Source: JACCZX01 sp963824935
GTDB lineage: Bacteria; Pseudomonadota; Gammaproteobacteria; Burkholderiales; Burkholderiaceae_F
NCBI GenBank assembly: GCA_963824935.1
Contig: CAWGRF010000010.1
Coordinates: forward strand, 124,001-188,000
DNA length: 64,000 nucleotides
Direction: 5' to 3'
Position numbers and translations under genes: made by a program. This document shows, piece by piece, positions 52,649 to 61,512 of the stretch; position 1 is the stretch's first letter; every line of letters begins with the position of its first letter. The notes under the pieces are model-generated. The model was not told where the DNA came from and searched no databases. It saw only the letters and a program-made list of their open reading frames with translations.

Positions 52649-53329
52649 TTACTTTGCCGCAGATGACTTGAGATTCGGCGCCGATTGCACCGCGGTCGGC
52701 ACAGGCGTCGTCGGCACAAGATTCGTCTTGGCACCGGGCTGAGCCTGCTGCAATTGCGCACGCTCCGGCGTCTGCTTCAGCGAAAAATTCAGCGAGAAGT
52801 CAAACACGCGGCGATTGATGCCCTGCGGTCCTGCGCCGGCAACCTTGATCTCGATCAACTCCGGCCGCTCGAGGACGCGCGAGTTGTTTTGCAGGTTGCG
52901 TAGGAACTCCGATACGCGCTCGTTCGACGCCGCCCAGCCCGTGACGTTGACACGCTTGTCCTCCTGCTTGATGCCCTTCAGGTAAATGCCTTCCGGCACC
53001 TGCTTGGCAACTTCGTCGATCAGATACACGGGCAAATTGCGGTCAGCCTGTAGATCTTCCACCGCGCGCTGGCGCGCTCTGAGACCGTCGATCTCGGCGC
53101 GCAATGTTGCGATTTCCTTGATCTGGATATCGAGTTTTCGATTCTCGGCGCGCACGAATTCGTTGCGCGATTCCTGGTTCGAGATGTAGCCCTGCAGGAC
53201 AGTCCACACGGCTGCGATCATCAGCAGCCCGGCCAGCGCTGACAGCCCGGTCATGAACCAGAAGACTCGCTTTTGCCGCTCGCGCCGGGCTTCGCGATGC
53301 GGCAATAGATTGACGCGCGGAGTTGTCAT
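52649..53329 (-). CDS. pilN: Type IV pilus assembly protein PilN
   Basis: Single-span inner-membrane partner of PilM and PilO; 226 aa. The N-terminal PilM-binding motif is in RVNLLPHREARRERQKR, followed by a membrane helix (FWFMTGLSALAGLLMIAAVWTVL), a coiled coil and a ferredoxin-like domain. The start overlaps the pilM stop (ATGA). Confidence 0.95.
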   Translation of the reverse strand: MTTPRVNLLPHREARRERQKRVFWFMTGLSALAGLLMIAAVWTVLQGYISNQESRNEFVRAENRKLDIQIKEIATLRAEIDGLRARQRAVEDLQADRNLPVYLIDEVAKQVPEGIYLKGIKQEDKRVNVTGWAASNERVSEFLRNLQNNSRVLERPELIEIKVAGAGPQGINRRVFDFSLNFSLKQTPERAQLQQAQPGAKTNLVPTTPVPTAVQSAPNLKSSAAK

Positions 53330-54402
53330 TTATCGAACCTCCGCATCGCCAATCCGCACGGCGTTAACAGCGCCGGTGCATCGAGCCGCAATTGTTTTTC
53401 GCGAATGCCTGATGAGATCTCCATCCCCTTGAACGGAGAGATCACCGAGGCCGGTACCTGCGAGCGCTCCATGAGCGCATCGGGCAGGCCGCTCAGAACG
53501 GCTGAGCCACCGGCCAGCATGATTTGATCAACCCGGCTGTAGGGTGTCGACGTGAAGAAAAACTGCAGTGCGCGCGTGATCTCGATCGTCGCAGTGTCAA
53601 TGAACGGCTTCAGCACAGCGGTCTCGTAGTCGGCGGGCAAGTCGCCACTGCGCTTTTTCGCCTCGGCTTCCTCCGTGGGGATACCGTAAGTGCGCGATAT
53701 GTCACCGGTTAGCTGCTGACCACCGAACGGCTGCTCGCGCTCGTAGATCGCTTCGCCGTCGTGCATCACCGTGACGCTGGTGGTATTGGCGCCGATATAA
53801 AACACCGCGATCACCAGCCCTTCACCACCGTTGGGCAGTTGCTCGATCAGCCGCTCAATCGCCGAACGCGCCGAATACGATTCGACATCCACCACGATCG
53901 GTTTTAGGCCGGCGGCTTGCGCCACTGCGACCCTGTCTTCGACTCTCTCTTTGCGCGACGCGGCGATCAGCACTTCGACGTCGTCGGGCGCATTCGGAAT
54001 TCCACCCAGCACTTGAAAATCGAGGCTGACTTCGTCGAGCGCAAACGGGATGTACTGATTCGCCTCGCTCTCGACCTGCATCTCGAGCTCTTCTTCGCGC
54101 AGGTTCGCCGGCAACGCAATCCGCTTCGTGATCACCGCGGAAGCCGGCAGCGCCATCGCCACATTCTTGATCTTGCCGCCGGCGCGACGCCAAGCGCGTC
54201 TGACGGCTTCGGCAACGACGTCGATCTTATCGACGTTGCCATCGACGACCGCCCCGCGCGGCAGTGGCTCGATGGCGTAGCGCTCGAGCCGCAACGTGCC
54301 CTTGCCCGCCTCGGAAAGTTCAACGATCTTGATGCTGGACGACCCGATATCAAGGCCGACCAACGGCGGCGCTTTAGGCGAGAAAGGCAGATCAAAGGCC
54401 AA
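53326..54402 (-). CDS. pilM: Type IV pilus assembly ATPase-like protein PilM
   Basis: Actin-like cytoplasmic protein that binds the PilN tail; 358 aa. It begins with SPKAPPLVGLDIGSSSIKIVELSE, the phosphate-1 loop, followed by conserved FALDEVSLDFQVLGG, YIGANTTSVTVMHDG and GGSAVLSGL. First gene of pilMNOPQ. Confidence 0.95.
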   Translation of the reverse strand: MAFDLPFSPKAPPLVGLDIGSSSIKIVELSEAGKGTLRLERYAIEPLPRGAVVDGNVDKIDVVAEAVRRAWRRAGGKIKNVAMALPASAVITKRIALPANLREEELEMQVESEANQYIPFALDEVSLDFQVLGGIPNAPDDVEVLIAASRKERVEDRVAVAQAAGLKPIVVDVESYSARSAIERLIEQLPNGGEGLVIAVFYIGANTTSVTVMHDGEAIYEREQPFGGQQLTGDISRTYGIPTEEAEAKKRSGDLPADYETAVLKPFIDTATIEITRALQFFFTSTPYSRVDQIMLAGGSAVLSGLPDALMERSQVPASVISPFKGMEISSGIREKQLRLDAPALLTPCGLAMRRFDK

Positions 54403-54803
54403 GGTGACGCTCCCAACAGGTGGCGACGCTCGAACGAATGCTCAACGGTGCGCCCCGCAACTTATCGAGGGCGTTAGACCTTCCGATCCCCGCAGTACGG
54501 CCCGATCGAAACCCATTTTTCCTTATGTTTCGAGCGTTTACCGCACTTTTATCGGACGCTACACGAAATCCTAGCAACATACGCAAAAACCACACAAGCC
54601 CCGTGTTCGGCCTAATCGTGCCCTCTTTGAGGGATTAACAACGAACATCTTTCGCCGGCCACCGTCGAACGTGACGCTAACGTAGGCGCGACTGCGCACA
54701 GCCGACTTCTATAATGTCGCACTCCTCCTGCATCGAAGCGCAAAAAAGCGGTCGCTCACACGCCTAACTCGCTGTTGCATTTGCCAGCCAACCGAAAATC
54801 GAC
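54403..54803. promoter_or_regulatory. Divergent intergenic region pilM/mrcA
   Basis: A 401-bp gap between divergent genes with no convincing coding frame. It must hold the pil operon promoter and the mrcA promoter. Base composition is lower in GC in the middle. Apart from the -10 box at 54710 I see no strong motif. Confidence 0.5.
54710..54715 (+). promoter_or_regulatory. Candidate -10 box for mrcA
   Basis: A perfect TATAAT about 90 bp before the mrcA start. The -35 region at 17-bp spacing is GC-rich and poor, so strength is uncertain. Confidence 0.45.
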
Positions 54804-57176
54804 GTGAGCTCCCGCCATTCTGAAATGGACGACGACGAAGTGCGGCGTCAGCCGCTCAAGTGGTACTGGCGCGCACTGCGCGGCGGCGCCCTGATCGCCG
54901 CAGGCGCAGCGGTCGCGGGCGCACTGCTCGTTGTGTTCGTCTTTGCGATCGTCTATTCGAACTTGCCACCGATCGATGCGCTGACCGACTACCGCCCGAA
55001 AATCCCGCTGCGCGTCTGGACCGCCGACGGAATACTGATCGGCGAGTTCGGCGAAGAGCGGCGCGAATTCGTGCCGCTGGCTGAGATTCCGGACGAACTG
55101 AAGAAAGCGATTCTCGCGGCCGAGGACGACAGCTTCTATCAGCATCACGGCGTCGACTACGCTGGACTTGCGCGCGCGCTCGTGACCAACTTCGCATCGG
55201 GGCGCCGTGGTCAGGGTGGCAGCACGATTACGATGCAGGTCGCACGCACGTTCTTCTTGAGCTCCGAGCGCAGCTATGTGCGCAAGCTGTATGAGATCGC
55301 GCTGGCATACAAGATCGAATCGTCGCTCTCGAAGGATCGCATCTTCGAGGTCTACGCCAACCAGATCTTTCTGGGGCAACGCGCCTACGGATTCGCATCG
55401 GCATCGCAGATCTACTTCGGCAAGAAGCTGAAGGATCTGACGACAGCCGAGATCGCGACGCTGGCCGGTTTGCCGGTGGCGCCGGCCGCCTACAACCCGT
55501 TTGTAAATCCGAAGCGCGCCAAGGGCCGACAGCAGTATGTCCTGGCGCGCATGCTGCAGCTTAGCTACATCGATCAGGCAACGCATGATGCGGCGCTCGC
55601 GCAGGAACTAAGACCGCGCGCCGCCAACTATGCGGTCGAGCAGGCGTTCAAGGTGCGCTTGCATGCCGAGTACGCAGCCGAACTCGCGCGGCAACTCGTG
55701 TACGAAGTGTTTCGCGACGAGACTTATACGCGCGGACTGAACGTTTTCACGACCTTGCGCAAAGACGATCAAGAGGTCGCGTATGACAGTCTCCGTAAGC
55801 AGGTGCTCGACTATGACCGCAAGTACGGCTATCGCGGCCCCGAGGCGTTCATCGAGCTCCATGCCGACCCGGTCGTGCGTGAGCAACGCATCGAGGATGC
55901 CTTGATCGAGGCGATCGACAGCCCGAATCTGGTGCCTGCAGTCGTACTCGACGCGTCACAAGCGCTGGTACGTGCAGCGTTGCAAGGCGGCTCGACGGTC
56001 GAGATCAAGAGCGATGGGCTGCGTTTCGCCGCGCCGTCGCTATCACCGAAGGCGCAGCCGAATCGCAAGATCGTTCCGGGCGCCGTGATTCGCGTCACGC
56101 GCGATGACAAGGGCGTCTGGCAGATCGTTCAGTTGCCGCAAGTAGAGGCCGCGTTTGTCTCTGCCAGTTCAAAGGATGGACAGGTCAAGGCGCTTGTCGG
56201 CGGGTTCGACTTCAATCTGAACAAATTTAATCACGTGACACAGGCATGGCGCCAACCAGGATCGAGCTTCAAGCCGTTTATTTATTCAGCGTCGCTTGAA
56301 AAGGGCTTCATGCCGAGCACTTTGATCAATGACGCGCCGATAAGCATCGATCCAAACCTGACCGGTGGGCAGTTGTGGGAGCCCAAAAACTACGACGGCA
56401 AGTTCGAAGGTCCGATGCGCTTGCGCCAGGGCCTGGCAAAATCCAAGAATCTGGTTTCGGTTCGCATCCTGCAAGCCATTGGGCCGCGTTATGCGCGCGA
56501 TTGGGTCACGCAATTCGGCTTCGAAGCGGAAAAGCATCCGGCGTATCTGACGATGGCGCTCGGCGCCGGGACAGTGACGCCCTGGCAAATGCTCAACGCG
56601 TACTCCGTGTTCGCCAATGGCGGATATCGATTGAATGTGCATCTGGTAGCGCGAGTCACCGACAGCACCGGTAAGTTACTGATGGAAGCCAAGCCGCTGC
56701 TCGCGGGCGAGGAAGCGAATCGTGTGCTCGGCACACGCAACGCTTTCCTGATGGACAATCTGTTGAAGGATGTGACCCGTTATGGCACAGCAGCGCGCGC
56801 CGGCGGTGCGCTAAAGCGAGCCGATATCGCCGGCAAGACAGGTACCACCAACGATTCACACGATGCCTGGTTTGCCGGCTATGGCGGCGACCTGGTGGCT
56901 GTCAGCTGGATGGGATTCGATCAGCCGCGTCCACTGGGAGAGCGCGAGACCGGCGGCGGGCTGGCGCTCCCGATCTGGATTTCGTACATGGGCAAGGCGC
57001 TTAAAGGCGTGCCCGAAGCGACGCGCGAGGTGCCCAGCGGCGTTGTCAATCTGGGAGGCGAGTACTACTTCGTCGAGCACCAACCGGGGCAGGGTGTGGC
57101 GAGCGTTGGTCTGGAAGATCTGCTGCCGCCTGAAGAGCAGGTCAAACGAGAGTCTGTGCGGGAGCAGATTTTTTAG
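54804..57176 (+). CDS. mrcA: Penicillin-binding protein 1A
   Basis: Bifunctional class A PBP, 790 aa, polymerising and crosslinking peptidoglycan in the periplasm. It has a short cytoplasmic tail and a membrane anchor (ALIAAGAAVAGALLVVFVFAIVYS), then a glycosyltransferase domain with catalytic E107 in AAEDDSFYQHHG and GGSTITMQVART. An OB-like insert leads to a transpeptidase with S487 in PGSSFKP, a SxN motif and KTGTTN (K678). The start is a GTG at 54804. It lies next to pilM in the usual divergent order. Confidence 0.96.
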   Translation: MSSRHSEMDDDEVRRQPLKWYWRALRGGALIAAGAAVAGALLVVFVFAIVYSNLPPIDALTDYRPKIPLRVWTADGILIGEFGEERREFVPLAEIPDELKKAILAAEDDSFYQHHGVDYAGLARALVTNFASGRRGQGGSTITMQVARTFFLSSERSYVRKLYEIALAYKIESSLSKDRIFEVYANQIFLGQRAYGFASASQIYFGKKLKDLTTAEIATLAGLPVAPAAYNPFVNPKRAKGRQQYVLARMLQLSYIDQATHDAALAQELRPRAANYAVEQAFKVRLHAEYAAELARQLVYEVFRDETYTRGLNVFTTLRKDDQEVAYDSLRKQVLDYDRKYGYRGPEAFIELHADPVVREQRIEDALIEAIDSPNLVPAVVLDASQALVRAALQGGSTVEIKSDGLRFAAPSLSPKAQPNRKIVPGAVIRVTRDDKGVWQIVQLPQVEAAFVSASSKDGQVKALVGGFDFNLNKFNHVTQAWRQPGSSFKPFIYSASLEKGFMPSTLINDAPISIDPNLTGGQLWEPKNYDGKFEGPMRLRQGLAKSKNLVSVRILQAIGPRYARDWVTQFGFEAEKHPAYLTMALGAGTVTPWQMLNAYSVFANGGYRLNVHLVARVTDSTGKLLMEAKPLLAGEEANRVLGTRNAFLMDNLLKDVTRYGTAARAGGALKRADIAGKTGTTNDSHDAWFAGYGGDLVAVSWMGFDQPRPLGERETGGGLALPIWISYMGKALKGVPEATREVPSGVVNLGGEYYFVEHQPGQGVASVGLEDLLPPEEQVKRESVREQIF

Positions 57177-57204
57177 GCACACAAAAGTGAAGCTGTAGTG
57201 TGCG

Positions 57205-57522
57205 TCAGCTCCGCAGCACGACCGCTTCACCGCCCTGCGCCGAGATCAGCCGCGATAGCGCAGTAAACAGCTCGTTACCGTCGCGTGTGTCAATCCATCG
57301 ATCGCCGCTGCGCGCGTAGTGAAACGCGCCGCTCTTGCCGGCAACCCACATCTGCTGCATCGGCGCCTGGCTGTTGATCACGACCTTCGACCCATTGCCG
57401 AGTTCGAGCGTTAATACGTTGCCGGCGCGCGATGCTTCGATGTCGACATCGGTTTCATCGACCGCGCGCTCGATCGCGGCCAGCGTCGCCTCCGCCAGTT
57501 CCTGGAATTCAGATTCGCTCAT
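57205..57522 (-). CDS. cyaY: Iron donor protein CyaY (frataxin)
   Basis: Bacterial frataxin, 105 aa, which modulates Fe-S cluster assembly. It has an acidic N-terminal helix (MSESEFQELAEATLAAIERAVDE) and the beta-sheet segment GNVLTLELGNGSKVVINSQAPMQQMWVAGKSGAFHY, with WIDTRDGNELF towards the C-terminus. The ATG at 57522 matches family starts. Divergent from lptM, with a gap of only 15 bp. Confidence 0.95.
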   Translation of the reverse strand: MSESEFQELAEATLAAIERAVDETDVDIEASRAGNVLTLELGNGSKVVINSQAPMQQMWVAGKSGAFHYARSGDRWIDTRDGNELFTALSRLISAQGGEAVVLRS

Positions 57523-57537
57523 GTTAGATTCGTTGAC

Positions 57538-57717
57538 ATGCGATCCACCTTCTGCGCAACGATACTCGCCGCGTTCTTCTTCGTTGGCCTGTCCGCGTGC
57601 GGTCAAAAAGGGCCCTTGACACTGCCCCCAACGCCAACGTCTCAGCAGTCAAAGGCACCCGCTAAATCCTCAGATAGGCCGTTCCCCGACGTTCCTGCAA
57701 CATCCGAACAGAAATGA
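57538..57717 (+). CDS. lptM: LptM-type small lipoprotein (YifL family)
   Basis: A 59-aa lipoprotein. Its signal peptide ends in the lipobox LSAC, followed directly by GQKGPL, the signature of LptM, which helps assemble the LptD/LptE LPS translocon in the outer membrane. A proline-rich tail follows. The stop overlaps the lysA ATG at 57714 (ATGA). The lptM-lysA pair beside cyaY is the standard gene order. Confidence 0.9.
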   Translation: MRSTFCATILAAFFFVGLSACGQKGPLTLPPTPTSQQSKAPAKSSDRPFPDVPATSEQK

Positions 57718-58988
57718 TTCCCGCGCTGCCGGCCAGCGAGGGGTTTAGCTACCACGACCACCGTTTGCACTGTGAAGAGGTCGCACTCGATGATCTCGCG
57801 CAACGCTTTGGTACGCCGCTATACGTGTATTCGCGGCGCGCGATTGAGGCGGGCTACGCCGCTTACGCATCGGCGCTGCAGGGTCGGCGTTCATTGGTCT
57901 GCTACGCGGTCAAGGCCAACTCGAATCTGGCGGTGCTCGATGTGCTGGCTCGCCTCGGCGCAGGGTTCGACATCGTCTCTGGCGGCGAACTTGCGCGCGT
58001 GCTGGCGGCAGGCGGGGATGTAAGCAAAGTCGTTTTCTCCGGTGTCGGCAAGAGCGAAGCGGAAATCGAGGCGGCACTGAAAGCCGACATCGCATGCTTC
58101 AATGTCGAATCGGCACCCGAACTGGACCGTATCGACGCCGCCGCGCGACGGTCGAATACGCGAGCACGTGTGTCGCTGCGAATCAATCCCGATATCGACG
58201 CCGGCACGCATCCGTACATCTCGACCGGGCTCAAGGAAAACAAATTTGGCGTTGCATACGCCGATGCGTTGGCGTTGTGTCGCAGCGCGACCGAAAAGGC
58301 AGCAATCGACTTCATTGGCCTTGGGTACCACATCGGGTCGCAGATCACCGAGATTGCGCCGTATGTGGACGCTGCCGAGCGCGTCATCGACCTGATCGAT
58401 GCGCTCGAGCGCGAAGAAATTCGGATTCGCCATATCGATCTGGGCGGCGGCCTCGGAATCCGCTATCGCGATGAATCGCCGCCCCTGGCATCGGATTTGG
58501 TCGGGGCACTGCTAGCTCGGCTCGACGCGCGCGGTCATCAGGACAAGATGGTGATGCTGGAGCCCGGCCGTTCTATCGTCGGCAACGCAGGTGTTCTGTT
58601 AACGCGGGTCGAGTATCTGAAACCCGGTGATTCAAAAAATTTTGCGATCGTCGACGCCGCGATGAACGATCTGATCAGGCCCGCGATGTATGACGCGTGG
58701 ATGGACGTCGTGCCGGTGATGCCGCGCCAATCCGGCACTCAGCAGTACGACATCGTAGGTCCGGTGTGCGAATCGGCCGATTGGCTGGCGCGCGATCGAG
58801 CGCTGGCGCTGCAAGCCGGCGACCTGCTGGCGATCGCCAGCGCCGGCGCCTACGCGATGGTAATGAGTTCGAACTACAACACGCGTGCGCGTCCGGCTGA
58901 AGTGATGGTCGATGGCGCGCGCTCGTACTGCGTGCGTCAGCGCGAAACAATCGCCGAGTTGTTCGCCGGCGAATCACGCTTGCCGTAG
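57714..58988 (+). CDS. lysA: Diaminopimelate decarboxylase
   Basis: PLP enzyme (fold type III) for the last step of lysine synthesis; 424 aa. The PLP lysine is K67 in CYAVKANSN. Other motifs are the HIGSQI segment, DLGGGLGIRY, EPGRSIVGNAG, and GPVCESADWLARDR with the partner active-site cysteine. Translationally coupled to lptM. Confidence 0.97.
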   Translation: MIPALPASEGFSYHDHRLHCEEVALDDLAQRFGTPLYVYSRRAIEAGYAAYASALQGRRSLVCYAVKANSNLAVLDVLARLGAGFDIVSGGELARVLAAGGDVSKVVFSGVGKSEAEIEAALKADIACFNVESAPELDRIDAAARRSNTRARVSLRINPDIDAGTHPYISTGLKENKFGVAYADALALCRSATEKAAIDFIGLGYHIGSQITEIAPYVDAAERVIDLIDALEREEIRIRHIDLGGGLGIRYRDESPPLASDLVGALLARLDARGHQDKMVMLEPGRSIVGNAGVLLTRVEYLKPGDSKNFAIVDAAMNDLIRPAMYDAWMDVVPVMPRQSGTQQYDIVGPVCESADWLARDRALALQAGDLLAIASAGAYAMVMSSNYNTRARPAEVMVDGARSYCVRQRETIAELFAGESRLP

Positions 58989-58993
58989 CCGGC

Positions 58994-59669
58994 CTACTTC
59001 GGACTTTCGCGCAAGCGCAATCCCTGCATGAAATCGGCCACCGCGCGTATCTCCGTGTCTGACAGTCTGGCCGCAATCTCCTGCATCGCCGGATTATTGC
59101 GTCGAACACCTTCGCGAAAATCCCTCAGCGTTGCAGTGACGTATTCCGCATGCTGCGCAGCCAGTCGCGGATACTGAATCGGAATGTCCGAGGCCCGCGG
59201 GGTTATGACAGCCAGCGCATGCCGGTACCGATTTTTCAGGCAGTCCGGCGCGCCAGACACGCCGGCCGAGATCCAGTGTTTGCTGGTTACGCGCGGTGTC
59301 AAGCTGCGCGGACTGGCTTGCAAACCACGCCGACACGTTGCGCTTGTCGTCATCCGATAGCTGCGCAGCGATGCCGTTCATGATGGCGTTCTCGCGCGCC
59401 GGACGCTGCTGTCCCTGCCGCACCGTGTAGTCGAGCAGTTGCTTGTACAGATACTCGTAGTGCTGCTGCGCCAGCCGCGGATTGGCCGGTGCAGGCGAGT
59501 TGCCATCGAGGCCGTGACAAGCGGCGCATACCTGCGATGCGATCTGTTGGCCTCGCGCCGGATCCACTTTCGGCGCGGGCTTGATCTGCGCCTGCACGCT
59601 GGCCGCAGCAGCCGCGCAGACAACGGCGGCGAGGGTGACCATCGAACGCCGCCAAATCGAGAATCTCAT
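58994..59669 (-). pseudogene. Dihaem cytochrome c4-like protein, frameshifted
   Basis: Periplasmic cytochrome c with two haem motifs. A signal peptide (about MRFSIWRRSMVTLAAVVCAAAAA) is followed by the first CAACH and a second CAGCH. After CAGCHNPAG the frame is lost; the C-terminal part (SDIPIQYPRLAAQHAEYVTATLRDF) is one frame over and ends at 58994. An extra base near 59192 explains it. Corrected length is about 224 aa, as in cytochrome c4, a terminal-oxidase electron donor. The ATG at 59690 is an alternative start. Confidence 0.85.
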
Positions 59670-59787
59670 CGAAACGCTTTCGTTAGACATGATGTGCGCG
59701 AGCGACGATGCAAGCGCCTTCCTGCAGGGCGCCGCGTATTCTACGCAACCCCACGTAATGCCTTGGCTTGCAGCCGTTTAGCCCTCC

Positions 59788-60408
59788 GTGCAGCTCTTTC
59801 GCTCTGCCCGCTTCGTGATGTCGGTAGCTCAACTCGCCGATTTGCCACCGCCGACGGTGCCGGAGATCGCCTTTGCCGGGCGTTCGAATGCCGGCAAATC
59901 GACCGCGATCAATGTGCTTACCGGTCAGAAACGATTGGCATTTGCCAGCAAGACACCTGGCCGCACGCAACTGCTGAACTTCTTCGAGCTCTCAGAGCAA
60001 GATGAACACAGGCAGATCGTCAGGCGTGGACTACTGGTCGACTTGCCCGGCTACGGCTTTGCAAAAGCGCCGCAAGAGCAACGTGCGCAGTGGGACGCAC
60101 TGGTCGGCGGTTATGTCGGCCAGCGCCAGACGCTGGTTGGAATCGTGATCGTGATGGACGCGAGACGACCGTTGACACCTGGCGACGATGCGTTGATCGA
60201 TTTTGTTGAGCGGCGCCAATCATCACTGCATTTCTTGCTGACCAAGTCGGACCAGTTGAGCAATGCTGAAAAGAAGGCCGCGTTAAGCGCTGCACAGGGG
60301 CGTGCCGCACAAATCGGCGCACGCGCGACAGCGCAGTTGTTTTCGGCGCTGAAACGGCAAGGCATTGATGAGCTAGCGTATATCCTCGCAGGGTGGTTGC
60401 GCAGTTGA
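59788..60408 (+). CDS. engB: Ribosome biogenesis GTP-binding protein EngB (YsxC/YihA)
   Basis: TRAFAC GTPase needed for large-subunit assembly; 206 aa. G1 is GRSNAGKST, G2 region TPGRTQLLNFF, G3 DLPGYGFA and G4 TKSDQ. The start is a GTG at 59788; no better ATG gives the N-terminal helix. It is divergent from the cytochrome c gene. Confidence 0.96.
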   Translation: MQLFRSARFVMSVAQLADLPPPTVPEIAFAGRSNAGKSTAINVLTGQKRLAFASKTPGRTQLLNFFELSEQDEHRQIVRRGLLVDLPGYGFAKAPQEQRAQWDALVGGYVGQRQTLVGIVIVMDARRPLTPGDDALIDFVERRQSSLHFLLTKSDQLSNAEKKAALSAAQGRAAQIGARATAQLFSALKRQGIDELAYILAGWLRS

Positions 60409-60483
60409 CGATCAGTTGCACAGCGGATAAGAAGGCAGGGTGAGCGGCCTTCGTTTTTTTGCGCGTCTCTCGGGAGTTTTTGC

Positions 60484-61491
60484 ATGCAGATTCTTGGCCA
60501 GTTTCCGTTCGTGCGAATGCGCCGCATGCGGCGCGACGACTTTTCGCGGCGCCTGATGCGCGAATATCGACTGACAGCGGACGATTTGATTTATCCGGTG
60601 TTTGTGCTCGACGGCAACAAGCGACGCGAACCGGTCGCATCGATGCCCGGGATCGAGCGCGTATCGCTAGATCTTCTTCTGCCGATTGCCGACGAGTGTG
60701 TCCAGCGCGGAATTCCGGTTATCGCGCTGTTTCCGGTGATCGAGCAGCGGCTGAAATCGTCCGACGGGCGCGAAGCAACCAACCCCGACGGAATCGTGCC
60801 GCGCATTGCACGGCAATTGAAGCAACGGTTTCCGCAACTCGGCGTGCTGGCCGACGTTGCACTCGATCCGTACACGACGCACGGCCAGGATGGCGTCATC
60901 GACTCTTCCGGCTACGTGCTGAACGATGAAACGATCGACATCCTGACGCAGCAGGCACTGTTGCAGGCGCAGGCGGGGGTCGACATCGTCGCGCCGAGCG
61001 ACATGATGGACGGCCGAATCGGCGCGATTCGCTCGACACTTGAAAAGAGTGGCGCGATACACACGCGCATCATGGCGTACTCGGCGAAGTACGCGAGCGC
61101 GTTTTTTGATCCGTTTCGCGATGCGGTCGGTTCGTCGGCCAATCTCGGCGCCTCGAACAAGATGTCCTACCAGATGGATCCGGCCAACAGCGATGAAGCG
61201 CTGTGGGAAGTCGGGCTCGATCTATCCGAAGGCGCCGACATGGTGATGGTCAAGCCAGGGATGCCGTACCTCGATATCGTGCGGCGTGTAAAAGACACTT
61301 ACAAAGCGCCTACGTTCGTCTATCAAGTCAGCGGTGAGTATTCGATGCTGAAGGCCGCGGCGGCCAACGGCTGGCTCGATGAGCGCAAAGTTGTGCTCGA
61401 GTCGATGCTTGCCTTTAAACGCGCGGGCGCCGATGGAATTCTGACCTACTTCGGACTGCAGGTAGCGCGATGGCTGAGTGAGGAGAGCTGA
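60484..61491 (+). CDS. hemB: Delta-aminolevulinic acid dehydratase (porphobilinogen synthase)
   Basis: Condenses two ALA molecules into porphobilinogen; 335 aa TIM barrel. The two Schiff-base lysines are in AYSAKYAS and MVKPGMPYLD. The metal site uses DVALDPYTTHGQDG, so the residues after DVAL lack the Zn-binding cysteine triad and predict a Mg-dependent type. Other conserved segments are QMDPANSDEALWE and YQVSGEYSML. Confidence 0.97.
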   Translation: MQILGQFPFVRMRRMRRDDFSRRLMREYRLTADDLIYPVFVLDGNKRREPVASMPGIERVSLDLLLPIADECVQRGIPVIALFPVIEQRLKSSDGREATNPDGIVPRIARQLKQRFPQLGVLADVALDPYTTHGQDGVIDSSGYVLNDETIDILTQQALLQAQAGVDIVAPSDMMDGRIGAIRSTLEKSGAIHTRIMAYSAKYASAFFDPFRDAVGSSANLGASNKMSYQMDPANSDEALWEVGLDLSEGADMVMVKPGMPYLDIVRRVKDTYKAPTFVYQVSGEYSMLKAAAANGWLDERKVVLESMLAFKRAGADGILTYFGLQVARWLSEES

Positions 61492-61512
61492 CGTGCGCTG
61501 CGCGAGTCCAGC

